The position numbers were made by a program, and so were the translations under genes. Below are positions 47,850 through 55,759 of a DNA stretch of 64,000 nucleotides, piece by piece. How positions within the stretch are numbered: position 1 is the first letter of the stretch; the number at the start of each line of letters is the position of its first letter. The notes below the pieces were generated by a model that saw only the letters and a list, made by a program, of their open reading frames with translations, was not told the DNA's origin and ran no database searches. The DNA comes from Pseudarthrobacter sp. MM222 (GTDB lineage Bacteria; Actinomycetota; Actinomycetes; Actinomycetales; Micrococcaceae), in contig NZ_OX352321.1 of assembly GCF_947090775.1 (NCBI RefSeq), forward strand, positions 1,426,001 through 1,490,000, read 5' to 3'.

Positions 47850-48644
47850 GTGATCTCGGGACTCGAGTCGATCGAGCTCAGCACCCTCATCCTGATCGTG
47901 GTGGCCGGCTTCGCCGCGGGTTGGGTGGACGCCGTCGTGGGCGGCGGCGGCCTGATCCAGCTCCCGGCCATGCTGCTGGTCCCGGGCATCAGCCCCGTGC
48001 AGGCACTGGCCACCAACAAGATGGGGTCGATTTTCGGCACCGCGACGAGTGCCGCAACGTTCTACCGACGCGTCCGGCCGGACCTGCGCACCGCCCTGCC
48101 CATGGCGGCGATCGCGCTGGCCGGGAGCTTCGGCGGGGCGGTGCTCGCGGCCACGCTCCCGGCGAGCGTCTTCAAACCGATCATCGTCGCCGCGCTCGTC
48201 GCCGTCGCGTTGTTCACCGCGTTCCGCCCGAGCGTGGGGGAGTTGACCAAGCTGCGCCATGACGGCCACCGGCACTACGTGGTGGCCTGCCTGATCGGGG
48301 GAGTGATCGGCTTCTATGACGGACTGATCGGCCCGGGAACCGGCTCGTTCCTCATCATCGCGCTCGTGTCGGCGATGGGCTATGCCTTCCTGGAAGCCAG
48401 CGCCAAAGCCAAGATCGTGAACATGGCCACCAACGCGGGCGCCCTGCTGTTCTTCCTGCCGCACGGCTCGCTGCTGTGGGGGCTCGGTCTGGTGCTGGGC
48501 ATGGCCAACATGGCCGGTGGCTACCTTGGTGCCCGGACGGCGGTCAGGCAGGGGAGCAAGTTCATCCGGATCGTGTTCCTCGTGGTCGTGGCGGCGCTTA
48601 TCCTCAAGCTCGGGTCCGACATCTGGCAGGAATCCTTCGCCTGA
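47850..48644 (+). CDS. TauE/SafE-family membrane permease
   Basis: 264 residues, about eight membrane helices: LILIVVAGFAAGWVDAVVGGGGLIQLPAMLL is the classic first half-repeat, and GGVIGFYDGLIGPGTGSFLIIAL the second. Substrate unknown (sulfite, organosulfonates or other anions in relatives). I use GTG 47850, 19 bases after the proS stop; an upstream in-frame start at 47778 would run inside proS and add non-hydrophobic residues. More canonical than the paralog at 38357. Confidence 0.9.
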   Translation: MISGLESIELSTLILIVVAGFAAGWVDAVVGGGGLIQLPAMLLVPGISPVQALATNKMGSIFGTATSAATFYRRVRPDLRTALPMAAIALAGSFGGAVLAATLPASVFKPIIVAALVAVALFTAFRPSVGELTKLRHDGHRHYVVACLIGGVIGFYDGLIGPGTGSFLIIALVSAMGYAFLEASAKAKIVNMATNAGALLFFLPHGSLLWGLGLVLGMANMAGGYLGARTAVRQGSKFIRIVFLVVVAALILKLGSDIWQESFA

Positions 48645-48732
48645 GCCGTCCGCCGGCCATCCCCGGAGCGCTCCTCCGGGCCCTCCGGGGCAGTACCTCC
48701 CCGAACCGGGGCCGTCGGCGTAGCATGCAGCT

Positions 48733-50172
48733 ATGTCAGCACCAGAAGAACGCTACAGGGACGCCTTGGACGCTGCGGCCCGGCATGCGCACCGGTGGCT
48801 GGAGAGCCAGGAAACACGCCAGGTCAGCCCACGCACCACCGCGGCCGCATTGGCGGCCGACTTCGGCGGACCGCTGCCCAATGAGGGCATGCCGGCGGCG
48901 GCAGTGGTGGACTATCTCGCCGCCAAAGCCGAGCCAGGCCTGATGGCCATGCCCTCCGGACGGTTCTTCGGCTGGGTTATCGGCGGCACCCTCCCGGCGG
49001 CCCTCGCCGCGGACTGGCTGGTCAGCGCCTGGGACCAGAACACCGGTCTCCGCTACGCCACTCCCGCGACGGCGGCCATCGAGGAAGCTGCAGGCCATTG
49101 GCTGCTTGAGCTCTTGGGGCTCCCGGAAGAGTCCGACGTCGGCTTTACCACGGGCGCCACCATGGCGAATTTTGCCGGCTTGGCGGCGGCCCGCTGGCGG
49201 CTGCTGACCGACGCCGGGTGGGATCTGGACCGCGACGGCCTGTCGGGGGCGCCGCGGATCCACTGCCTGGTGGGGCAGGAACGGCACGACACCATCGATC
49301 TTGGCCTCCGCTACCTGGGGTTGGGCCGGCCGACGGTCGTGCCTGCCGACCGGCAGGGCCGGATCGACCCAGCGGAACTGGACTGTGCCTTGGACCGCGC
49401 GGCCCTGGACGGCGCGGCCCTGGACGGCGCCGGCGGCTCCGGCCCGGCTCCGCTGCTGGTCTGCCTGCAGGCCGGGAACCTGCACTCCGGCGCCTTCGAC
49501 CCCTTCACCGAGGCGATAGCGGTCGCGAAGGCGCACGGCGCCTGGGTCCACGTGGACGGCGCCTTCGGGCTGTGGGCAACCGCGGTTCCGGAGCTCGCCG
49601 GGTTGACTGCCGGGCTGCAGCTCGCCGATTCGTGGGGGACCGACGCGCACAAGACCCTGAATGCCCCGTACGACTGCGGCATCGCGATCGTCCGGGACGC
49701 CCAGGCGCTGCGTTCGGCGATGGGAGTGCACACCAGCTACTTGATCCAGGACACGGAGGGTCCCGGAGACCCCTTCGAGAAGGTTCCCGAGTTGTCCCGG
49801 CGGGCCCGCGGGGTGCCCGTGTGGGCGGCCCTGAAGGAGCTGGGCCGGGACGGCGTTGCCGCCCAGGTCCGTGGGCTGGTGCGGCGCGCCGCGCAACTGG
49901 CCGAGCAACTGTCGGCCGTCGACGGCGTGGAGGTGCTGAACGACGTCGACTACACCCAGGTTTCGCTGGCCTTCGGCGACGACGCCACCACCCGGGCGGT
50001 CACGGCACAAATCATTGCTGACGGCCGGGTCTGGATGTCCGGTTCCCGGTGGCAGGACCGGGACATCCTGCGGATCTCGGTGAGCAACTGGAGCACGGAC
50101 GACGCCGATGTGGCGACCGCCGTCGGCGCCGTCCGGGACGCCGTGGCGGCAGTACGGGGGCACACCGGTTAG
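48733..50172 (+). CDS. Pyridoxal phosphate-dependent group II decarboxylase family protein
   Basis: 479-residue PLP enzyme of the aromatic-L-amino-acid/glutamate decarboxylase family. Features: VGFTTGATMANFAGLAAAR, the ring-stacking His in VGQERHDTIDL, AWVHVDGAFGLWA (PLP-binding Asp), and the Schiff-base lysine in SWGTDAHKTLNAPYDCG. The substrate is unknown; actinobacterial members act on aromatic amino acids or aspartate. A short repeated DRAALDGAALDGA stretch near residue 220 is an expansion in a loop. Its stop overlaps the convergent kinase gene by four bases. Confidence 0.9.
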   Translation: MSAPEERYRDALDAAARHAHRWLESQETRQVSPRTTAAALAADFGGPLPNEGMPAAAVVDYLAAKAEPGLMAMPSGRFFGWVIGGTLPAALAADWLVSAWDQNTGLRYATPATAAIEEAAGHWLLELLGLPEESDVGFTTGATMANFAGLAAARWRLLTDAGWDLDRDGLSGAPRIHCLVGQERHDTIDLGLRYLGLGRPTVVPADRQGRIDPAELDCALDRAALDGAALDGAGGSGPAPLLVCLQAGNLHSGAFDPFTEAIAVAKAHGAWVHVDGAFGLWATAVPELAGLTAGLQLADSWGTDAHKTLNAPYDCGIAIVRDAQALRSAMGVHTSYLIQDTEGPGDPFEKVPELSRRARGVPVWAALKELGRDGVAAQVRGLVRRAAQLAEQLSAVDGVEVLNDVDYTQVSLAFGDDATTRAVTAQIIADGRVWMSGSRWQDRDILRISVSNWSTDDADVATAVGAVRDAVAAVRGHTG

Positions 50173-51254
50173 GCTGCAGCCGTCCCCGGGACCGGCAAGT
50201 CATGCGCTGCGGGCAGCCCCGGCAGGGTGCGTCCGGCCAGCGTGCTGGCCACCCAGAGCGAGCGCGCCAGGTCCCCTTCGTGACGGGCTTGCGAGGCGTA
50301 CCAGAGGGCGTTGTCCACTTCCCGGGCCAGGCTCCACTGGCGGGCGGCTTCGGCGTCGAGGCCGGCGGCGGCGCTGAAGTCCCGGCAGCGCTCCAGCAGG
50401 CCCCGTTCCGGGTCCGCCCGGGACAGCTCGGGGATCCGGTTCCAGAGCAGCGGAGCCACCGCAAACTCCGCCTCGCCGATCATGGGCTGCGGGTCGATGG
50501 CGGCGTAGCTGGCCGCCGTACTGGTCGCTTCGGCCGAACCGCCGGCCACGCCCAGGACGCCACGTCCGCCGGAGCGTACCGGCCTGGCCAGGATGTTTGA
50601 AAAGTGCAGGTCGGTATGGACCAACACGTCTTTCCCCGAGCGCCGGCCGACGGCGCCGCGCGTCTGGCAGACCTCGAGCGCTGCTTCCAGCAGCCAGCGC
50701 GGGAAGGGACGGCCCAACTGTTCCCAGCTCTCCGGCAGCTCATCGCTCCACTGTTCGGCCCTGGCAGCCACATGGCCGAACTCCCGCCACTCCGGCCGGC
50801 CGTCGGGCACCACGCTGAGCCGGCGCACCAGTTCTCCCCACACCGGAACAGCGGCATCCACCGGCACGTCCTGCAGCGAGCGGGCGGCGTCCAGGCGCTC
50901 CAGCAGGAGCGCCCCGGCGTCGGCGTCGGCCGCCAGCAGCCGCACAGCACCGCCGCCGGCCCACAACGTGAGCGCGTGCCGTTCCACGATTGCCTCCTCG
51001 TGCGGATAGGCGACCTTCAGCACGGCTGGTTCCGGCGGCCCGCCGTCGGCGTCCAGGCGCCGGACCGGCACCACAATGGCCCCGTGTCCGTGCCAGGGCA
51101 GGCACCCCGGCCCGAGGTCCAGCGCCAGCTGCCACCGGTCCAGGCCGGAACGGACCAGCCGGGGGAGCGACGCCAGCCAGTCGCGGCCGGAGGCCGTGGT
51201 GCTGTAACGGCGGCTGAGATCGGGCGGGATCGGGACATCTGCGGACTGGCTCAT
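50169..51254 (-). CDS. Aminoglycoside phosphotransferase-like kinase (APH(6)-type)
   Basis: 361 residues of the kinase-like APH fold. The catalytic loop is VLVHTDLHFSNILARP, the metal-binding Asp lies in a following segment (YAAIDPQPMIGEAEF), and the N-terminal half has the strand/lysine region AVLKVAYPHEEA. The GEAEFAVAPLLWNR text is typical of the streptomycin 6-kinase (APH(6)) branch. It may confer aminoglycoside modification or act on another metabolite; chromosomal relatives in actinobacteria are common and mostly untested. Start at ATG 51254 is preferred over 51299. Confidence 0.88.
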   Translation of the reverse strand: MSQSADVPIPPDLSRRYSTTASGRDWLASLPRLVRSGLDRWQLALDLGPGCLPWHGHGAIVVPVRRLDADGGPPEPAVLKVAYPHEEAIVERHALTLWAGGGAVRLLAADADAGALLLERLDAARSLQDVPVDAAVPVWGELVRRLSVVPDGRPEWREFGHVAARAEQWSDELPESWEQLGRPFPRWLLEAALEVCQTRGAVGRRSGKDVLVHTDLHFSNILARPVRSGGRGVLGVAGGSAEATSTAASYAAIDPQPMIGEAEFAVAPLLWNRIPELSRADPERGLLERCRDFSAAAGLDAEAARQWSLAREVDNALWYASQARHEGDLARSLWVASTLAGRTLPGLPAAHDLPVPGTAAA

Positions 51255-51326
51255 CGGATCCAGCGTAGTTGCCGGGCCGCGGACATCCCGACGGGACACC
51301 GCCGGGCGGGCTTCGCGGACCGGGAC

Positions 51327-52061
51327 TCAGCCGATGCTGACGCCGCTCGCGCCGAGCAGGTTGCCGATCAGGAAGGTCGCACACAGCGCCAGAGCGCCAC
51401 CCACCACCACCCGCGCCGCGGCCTTCAGCTGCGAACCGCCGCCGATCCAGGCACCCAGTGCGCCGGTGGCCGCCAGGGCCACGAGGACGGCCACGAACGT
51501 AAGCGGCACCCGGATATTCTCCGGTGGCAGCAGGATGGCCAGCATGGGCAGGATCGCGCCGGCCAGGAATGCGACGGCGGACGCAAACGCGGCATGCCAG
51601 GGGCTGACGATGTCGGTCTCGTCGATGTTCAGTTCGGCGGAGAGGTGGGCACCGAGGGCGTCGTGCGCGGTGAGTTCCCGTGCCACGGTGCGGGCCGTGT
51701 CGGCGCTGAGGCCCTTGCCCTGGTAGATGGCAGCGAGCTCGTCGAGCTCTTCCTCGGGCTGTTCCAGCAGTTCCTGCCTTTCCTTTTCGATCAGGGCCTG
51801 CTGGCTGTCCTTCTGGCTGCTGACCGAGACGTATTCGCCCAACGCCATGGAGATCGCCCCACCCACGACTCCGGCGGCACCCGCGATCAGGATGGGGCCG
51901 GAATCCGTGGTGACACCGGCTACGCCGACGACGATCGCGGCGACCGAGACGATACCGTCATTGGCGCCCAGCACGCCGGCACGCAGCCAATTGAGCCGGT
52001 GCGCAAGGTCGTTGCGGTGCGGTTCGTTCTCATGAAGCGTGGGGGCGCCGGTGCTGTCCAT
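51327..52061 (-). CDS. VIT1/CCC1-family iron/manganese transporter
   Basis: 244-residue membrane protein. N-terminal LRAGVLGANDGIVSVAAIVVGVAG with the metal-pathway Asp, GAISMALGEYVSVSSQKDSQ, a cytoplasmic Glu-rich segment (EKERQELLEQPEEELDELAA) that binds metal in plant VIT1, and three C-terminal helices. Probably exports or stores Fe2+/Mn2+. Start at ATG 52061 (MDSTGAP) matches the family; longer frames do not. Confidence 0.93.
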   Translation of the reverse strand: MDSTGAPTLHENEPHRNDLAHRLNWLRAGVLGANDGIVSVAAIVVGVAGVTTDSGPILIAGAAGVVGGAISMALGEYVSVSSQKDSQQALIEKERQELLEQPEEELDELAAIYQGKGLSADTARTVARELTAHDALGAHLSAELNIDETDIVSPWHAAFASAVAFLAGAILPMLAILLPPENIRVPLTFVAVLVALAATGALGAWIGGGSQLKAAARVVVGGALALCATFLIGNLLGASGVSIG

Positions 52062-52178
52062 GGTTACAGCAAAGCATCGGCGCCGCTGGCTGGCCAGTAT
52101 CGCGAGGCTAAGCAAAGTAAGCCCGGACTCGCTTCGCGGCTGGGTCCGGAACGGGGCACCTTCGGCGCGGACACGCCG

Positions 52179-53357
52179 TCAGCGGCCGGGTGTCGGGGCC
52201 GGAGCGTCGGGTGTCGGGGTGCTGGGATCCGGCAAGGGCGGTAGGGACTCCACGTCGGCCGAAAGTCCGGGCAGGGGGCCCGGCTGGGCGCCCCACGCGG
52301 CGGCGCCGCGGGCAGTCTCCAGCAGGGCAGAGATGGCCCACTGCCGGGTTTCTCCCTCGCTCAGCGCCACCAGGTCTCCGTAGACCGGCAGTGCACTGGT
52401 TTCCAGCCCGGCCAGGCCGGTACCCGGCGCAGCAAAAAAGGACGGCGCCAAGCCATAACCGGCCTCCGGAGGGGGCGGGGAGACGCAGTGGCGAAGGCTC
52501 AGGGATTCGGCTCCGCGGAGGAGTGCCTCGTGCCGGGCCAGCTGACCCGCGGCGGCCTTCGCGGGCTCGCCGCCGAGTCTGGTCAGTGCCAGCTGATAGC
52601 CGTAGACGCTCTGAAGTTCGGTCCGCACAGCCGCCTCAAGCGCTTGCGCAACCGTAACCCCGCCGCTGGCTGGCGACGCCGAAACTACTGGACCCGGGCA
52701 GGACCCGGACAGCTGGGGCGGGACCGGATCGGCGTTCGGGGGAACGGGCACGCCGGTGGCCGCCGCCAGGGAGGATGCCTGAAGCAGCTGCGCGGTCCCG
52801 ACGGCGGCCAGCAGCCTGGCCATCCCGCCGTCGGCCTCGGTGGCGTCGGCGATGCGCTGGGAGCCACTCGCGGCGAGGGCGGCGGCCAGCCCGGCCGGCG
52901 AATCCGGCAGCGGGGCCGGCGGGGGCGAGGCAGCTCCGGTCGAGGGCTGCGCAGCCTGAGTTCCCGGCCCGTTCTGCGTGGCGGAGTTGGCCTGCGCGGC
53001 AACTGCGGACGGAAACACCGGGGCGGCCTGGCCAGGGGACAGCAGGGCCCGGGCCTGGCCTGTCAGCAACGTCACAGTCCGGGCGAGGGCGGACTGTCCT
53101 GCGCCCGGGGCGGAGCTGCCGAGGTGTTCACCGGCAGCCCGGAGCCGCAGGGTTTCGGTGAGCGCGGCCGTCCGCGCGCGTTCGGAAAACGGCGGTTCCC
53201 CGGGCTGTTTCGGGTTTCCGGGCGTCAAAGCCACGCCAAGGCCGACCACCACCAGGGCGATGCATGCCAGGAGCGCGAAGCGGAGCAGAAACCGGGGAGT
53301 GAGCCAGCCCAATCTCTTTTCCCCGGTGTCGTCCTTCACAACAGACCATGTTGTCAT
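52179..53357 (-). CDS. DUF4439-domain ferritin-like membrane-anchored protein
   Basis: About 392 residues: one N-terminal membrane helix (LLRFALLACIALVVVGLGVAL), a 180-residue Ala/Pro/Gly-rich region, and a C-terminal DUF4439 ferritin-like helical domain (AQALEAAVRTELQSVYGYQLALTRL...ARHEALLRGAESLS). Function unknown. Located just before and divergent from rimP, where actinobacterial genomes often carry this gene. Start MTTWSV at 53357 is preferred; a longer frame to 53414 is possible. Confidence 0.82.
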   Translation of the reverse strand: MTTWSVVKDDTGEKRLGWLTPRFLLRFALLACIALVVVGLGVALTPGNPKQPGEPPFSERARTAALTETLRLRAAGEHLGSSAPGAGQSALARTVTLLTGQARALLSPGQAAPVFPSAVAAQANSATQNGPGTQAAQPSTGAASPPPAPLPDSPAGLAAALAASGSQRIADATEADGGMARLLAAVGTAQLLQASSLAAATGVPVPPNADPVPPQLSGSCPGPVVSASPASGGVTVAQALEAAVRTELQSVYGYQLALTRLGGEPAKAAAGQLARHEALLRGAESLSLRHCVSPPPPEAGYGLAPSFFAAPGTGLAGLETSALPVYGDLVALSEGETRQWAISALLETARGAAAWGAQPGPLPGLSADVESLPPLPDPSTPTPDAPAPTPGR

Positions 53358-53444
53358 GCCGGCCGGGAACTGGGTGCACCACGCCGCCGGGAAAATCGCT
53401 AGGCTAGTACACACAACATCATCTAACGGGAGGCGGCCGGCATC

Positions 53445-54062
53445 ATGACCAACGCAGAAGCCACGACTTCAACAGACCGGACCGGAACGGGGAAGGCTGA
53501 AGCCGCACCTGCCCAGAACTTGGAGGCCGAGCGTCTGCACGCCCTCCTTGAACCCGAGGTCCTGGCGAACCGCCTGTACCTCGAGGACGTCTCCATCCAC
53601 GTCGCCGGCGCCAACCGGGTGGTCCACGTTGTAGTGGACCTGCCGCAGGAAGAGACGGGCGGAGTCACCCTCGACGTCATCGCCGAGATATCCAAGACCC
53701 TCTCCGACATCCTGGACAACGATCCGAGCACGGACGCCCGCCCCTACGAGCTCGAGGTTTCCTCGCCCGGCGTAGGGCGTCCCCTCACCGAGGAACGGCA
53801 CTGGCACCGCGCCCGCGGGCGGCTGGTCAAGGTCAACGTCCTGCAGGGCGAGAACGTCACCGGCAGGATCCAGACGGTGGAAGACGGCGGCGTCACGCTC
53901 GTCCCGGAAATCGCTGTCAAGAAGGGCATGAAACCCAAGCAGGGCGAGCCGGTCAAGATTCCTTTCGACAGGATCCGCAGTGGAAAAGTCGAGATAGAGT
54001 TCAGCCACCTCGAAGAGGCCGGGCTGGAAAACGCAAACAATGGACCTTCTGAGGAGGCCTGA
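53445..54062 (+). CDS. rimP: Ribosome maturation factor RimP
   Basis: 30S subunit assembly factor, cytoplasmic. N-terminal domain with [21 protein letters not shown] and [24 protein letters not shown], the conserved RimP motif, then a C-terminal SH3-like domain ([25 protein letters not shown]). 205 residues including an unconserved 25-residue N-terminal extension. The stop shares a base with the nusA start (TGATG). First gene of the nusA-infB operon. Confidence 0.95.
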   Translation: MTNAEATTSTDRTGTGKAEAAPAQNLEAERLHALLEPEVLANRLYLEDVSIHVAGANRVVHVVVDLPQEETGGVTLDVIAEISKTLSDILDNDPSTDARPYELEVSSPGVGRPLTEERHWHRARGRLVKVNVLQGENVTGRIQTVEDGGVTLVPEIAVKKGMKPKQGEPVKIPFDRIRSGKVEIEFSHLEEAGLENANNGPSEEA

Positions 54063-55042
54063 TGGATATTGACATGAGCGCACTAAGACTCCTGGAGCGT
54101 GAGCGTGAAATCCCGCTGGATCTCCTGATTCCGACCATTGAGCAGGCCCTCCTGGTGGCCTACCACAAGACCCCCGGAGCCTTCGAGAAGGCCCGCGCCG
54201 AGCTGGACCGCAAGAGCGGGCACGTGACCATTTGGGCTACCGAGATTGACGACGACGGCGCGCCGATCGGCGAGTTCGAGGACACTCCGGCCGGGTTTGG
54301 CCGCATCGCCGCCAGCACTGCACGTCAGATCATTCTTCAGCGCCTGCGCGATGCCGAAGACGACAACGTCCTGGGCCAGTTCAAGGGCCGCGAAGGCGAA
54401 CTGGTGGCCGGGACCATCCAGCAGGGCAACAACCCGCACATGATCCAGGTCAATCTCGGTACGGTGGAGGCGCTGTTGCCGCCGCCCGAGCAGGTTCCGG
54501 GCGAGAAGTACATCCACGGCAACCGGCTCCGGGCCTTCGTGATCGATGTGCACCGCGGCACCAAGGGTCCCTCCATCACGCTCTCCCGCTCCCACCCGGG
54601 CCTGGTCCGCAAGCTTTTCGAACTGGAAGTCCCGGAAATCGCGGACCGCTCGGTCGAGATCGTGGCACTGGCCCGCGAGGCCGGGCACCGCACCAAGATT
54701 GCGGTCAAAGCCAACACCTCGGGCGTCAACGCCAAGGGTGCCTGCATCGGTGAAATGGGCTCCCGTGTCCGGGCTGTCATGACCGAGCTCAACGATGAGA
54801 AGATCGACATCGTCGACTACAGCGACGATCCGGCAACCTTCATCGCCAGCGCGCTGTCCCCGTCACGGGTGAATTCGGTCACCATCACGGACGAGGCGAC
54901 CCGCTCCGCCCGCGTCGTCGTCCCCGACTACCAGCTGTCCCTCGCCATCGGCAAGGAAGGCCAGAACGCGCGGCTCGCGGCCAAGCTCACCGGCTGGCGG
55001 ATCGACATCGTCTCCGACGCCGCGGTGGCCCGCGACAAATAG
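54062..55042 (+). CDS. nusA: Transcription termination/antitermination factor NusA
   Basis: RNA polymerase-binding factor. Starts with an N-terminal domain ([31 protein letters not shown]), then an S1 domain ([20 protein letters not shown]), KH1 ([25 protein letters not shown]) and KH2 ([23 protein letters not shown]). 326 residues, the short actinobacterial form without the C-terminal acidic repeats of E. coli. Confidence 0.96.
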   Translation: MDIDMSALRLLEREREIPLDLLIPTIEQALLVAYHKTPGAFEKARAELDRKSGHVTIWATEIDDDGAPIGEFEDTPAGFGRIAASTARQIILQRLRDAEDDNVLGQFKGREGELVAGTIQQGNNPHMIQVNLGTVEALLPPPEQVPGEKYIHGNRLRAFVIDVHRGTKGPSITLSRSHPGLVRKLFELEVPEIADRSVEIVALAREAGHRTKIAVKANTSGVNAKGACIGEMGSRVRAVMTELNDEKIDIVDYSDDPATFIASALSPSRVNSVTITDEATRSARVVVPDYQLSLAIGKEGQNARLAAKLTGWRIDIVSDAAVARDK

Positions 55043-55265
55043 GCCGCCCTTGCCGCCCGCCCCGCAGCGTCCGTGTCCCCTCAGGTTCGGGGTCCGGACG
55101 CTGGAGGGGCTAGAATAGACATGACCGCGCCTAAGGGCCGGTGTCCGTGTGCCCTCAGCGCATCCGGGTTTTAGCTTGGCAAAGTCGTAGTTACCGGACG
55201 CTTTGGCTGGCGGGCCCCGGAAGTCCCGGGCGCGCAGGCAGGTACTGGCAGGAAGATACTCGGAC
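55043..55265. other. nusA-ylxR gap with a promoter-like TAGAAT and a small reading frame
   Basis: TAGAAT at 55111-55116 is a good -10 sequence but has no clear -35. Right after it, ATG at 55121 opens a 17-codon frame (MTAPKGRCPCALSASGF, stop 55174) with GGAGGGG about 13 bases ahead. Whether it is translated is unknown. No other gene is seen. Confidence 0.3.
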
Positions 55266-55607
55266 GTGGCACATGTGCATCACCTCGAGAATCAACCGCA
55301 ACGTACGTGCATCGGATGCCGACAAAAAGGGTCGCGGTCTGAGTTACTCCGGCTCGTCTCGGGCGGCAGCGGTTCATCCGCCGTCGTAGTGGATGAACGA
55401 CGCCGGATGGCTGGCCGGGGTGCATGGCTGCACCCCAGCGAAAAGTGCCTGGCACTGGCGGTCAAACGTCGAGCGTTCGGACGCGCCCTAAACGGCGCAA
55501 CCGGCACCGCCGACGTCGAACGCCGGATCACGGCAGGCACGAAAGCCGTGGACACTCCGGTGGCCGCAGCAACAACCGTCCAACCTGAAAGCGGGTCAGA
55601 AAACTGA
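55266..55607 (+). CDS. ylxR: YlxR-family (DUF448) RNA-binding protein
   Basis: 113 residues with the family signature PQRTCIGCRQKGSRSELLRL and GRGAWLHPSEKCLALAVKRRAFGRAL. YlxR proteins bind RNA and have been linked to RNase P and infB operon expression. I chose GTG 55266 (GGAAG upstream); a longer frame to 55203 is possible. Usual place between nusA and infB. Its stop codon overlaps an ATG that begins a chain of small frames leading to infB. Confidence 0.92.
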   Translation: MAHVHHLENQPQRTCIGCRQKGSRSELLRLVSGGSGSSAVVVDERRRMAGRGAWLHPSEKCLALAVKRRAFGRALNGATGTADVERRITAGTKAVDTPVAAATTVQPESGSEN

Positions 55608-55717
55608 TGGAAACCCGATGAGTTCCCAGCGATGAGTGCGCAACGATGACAACTTTGTTGCGCTCTGCAATGGGCCTTTCAGCTGCAATCGCGGCGGAGG
55701 CCCGCAGTAAGAAGTAG
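55607..55717 (+). other. Chain of overlapping mini-ORFs between ylxR and infB
   Basis: Four consecutive small frames, each starting within the previous stop codon: METR (55607-55621), MSSQR (55618-55635), MSAQR (55632-55649) and a 23-codon frame starting MTTLLRSAM and ending EARSKK (55646-55717). Each junction reads CGATGA, repeated every 14 bases. The first ATG overlaps the ylxR stop. A GCGCAAC/GTTGCGC inverted repeat (about 55638-55663) lies within. No ribosome binding site stands before the individual starts, so translation would rely on reinitiation. Confidence 0.4.
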
Positions 55718-55759
55718 ACGGTTCGTGCCTGGCTCGGTGCGGACCGAGACAGGAGAAAT

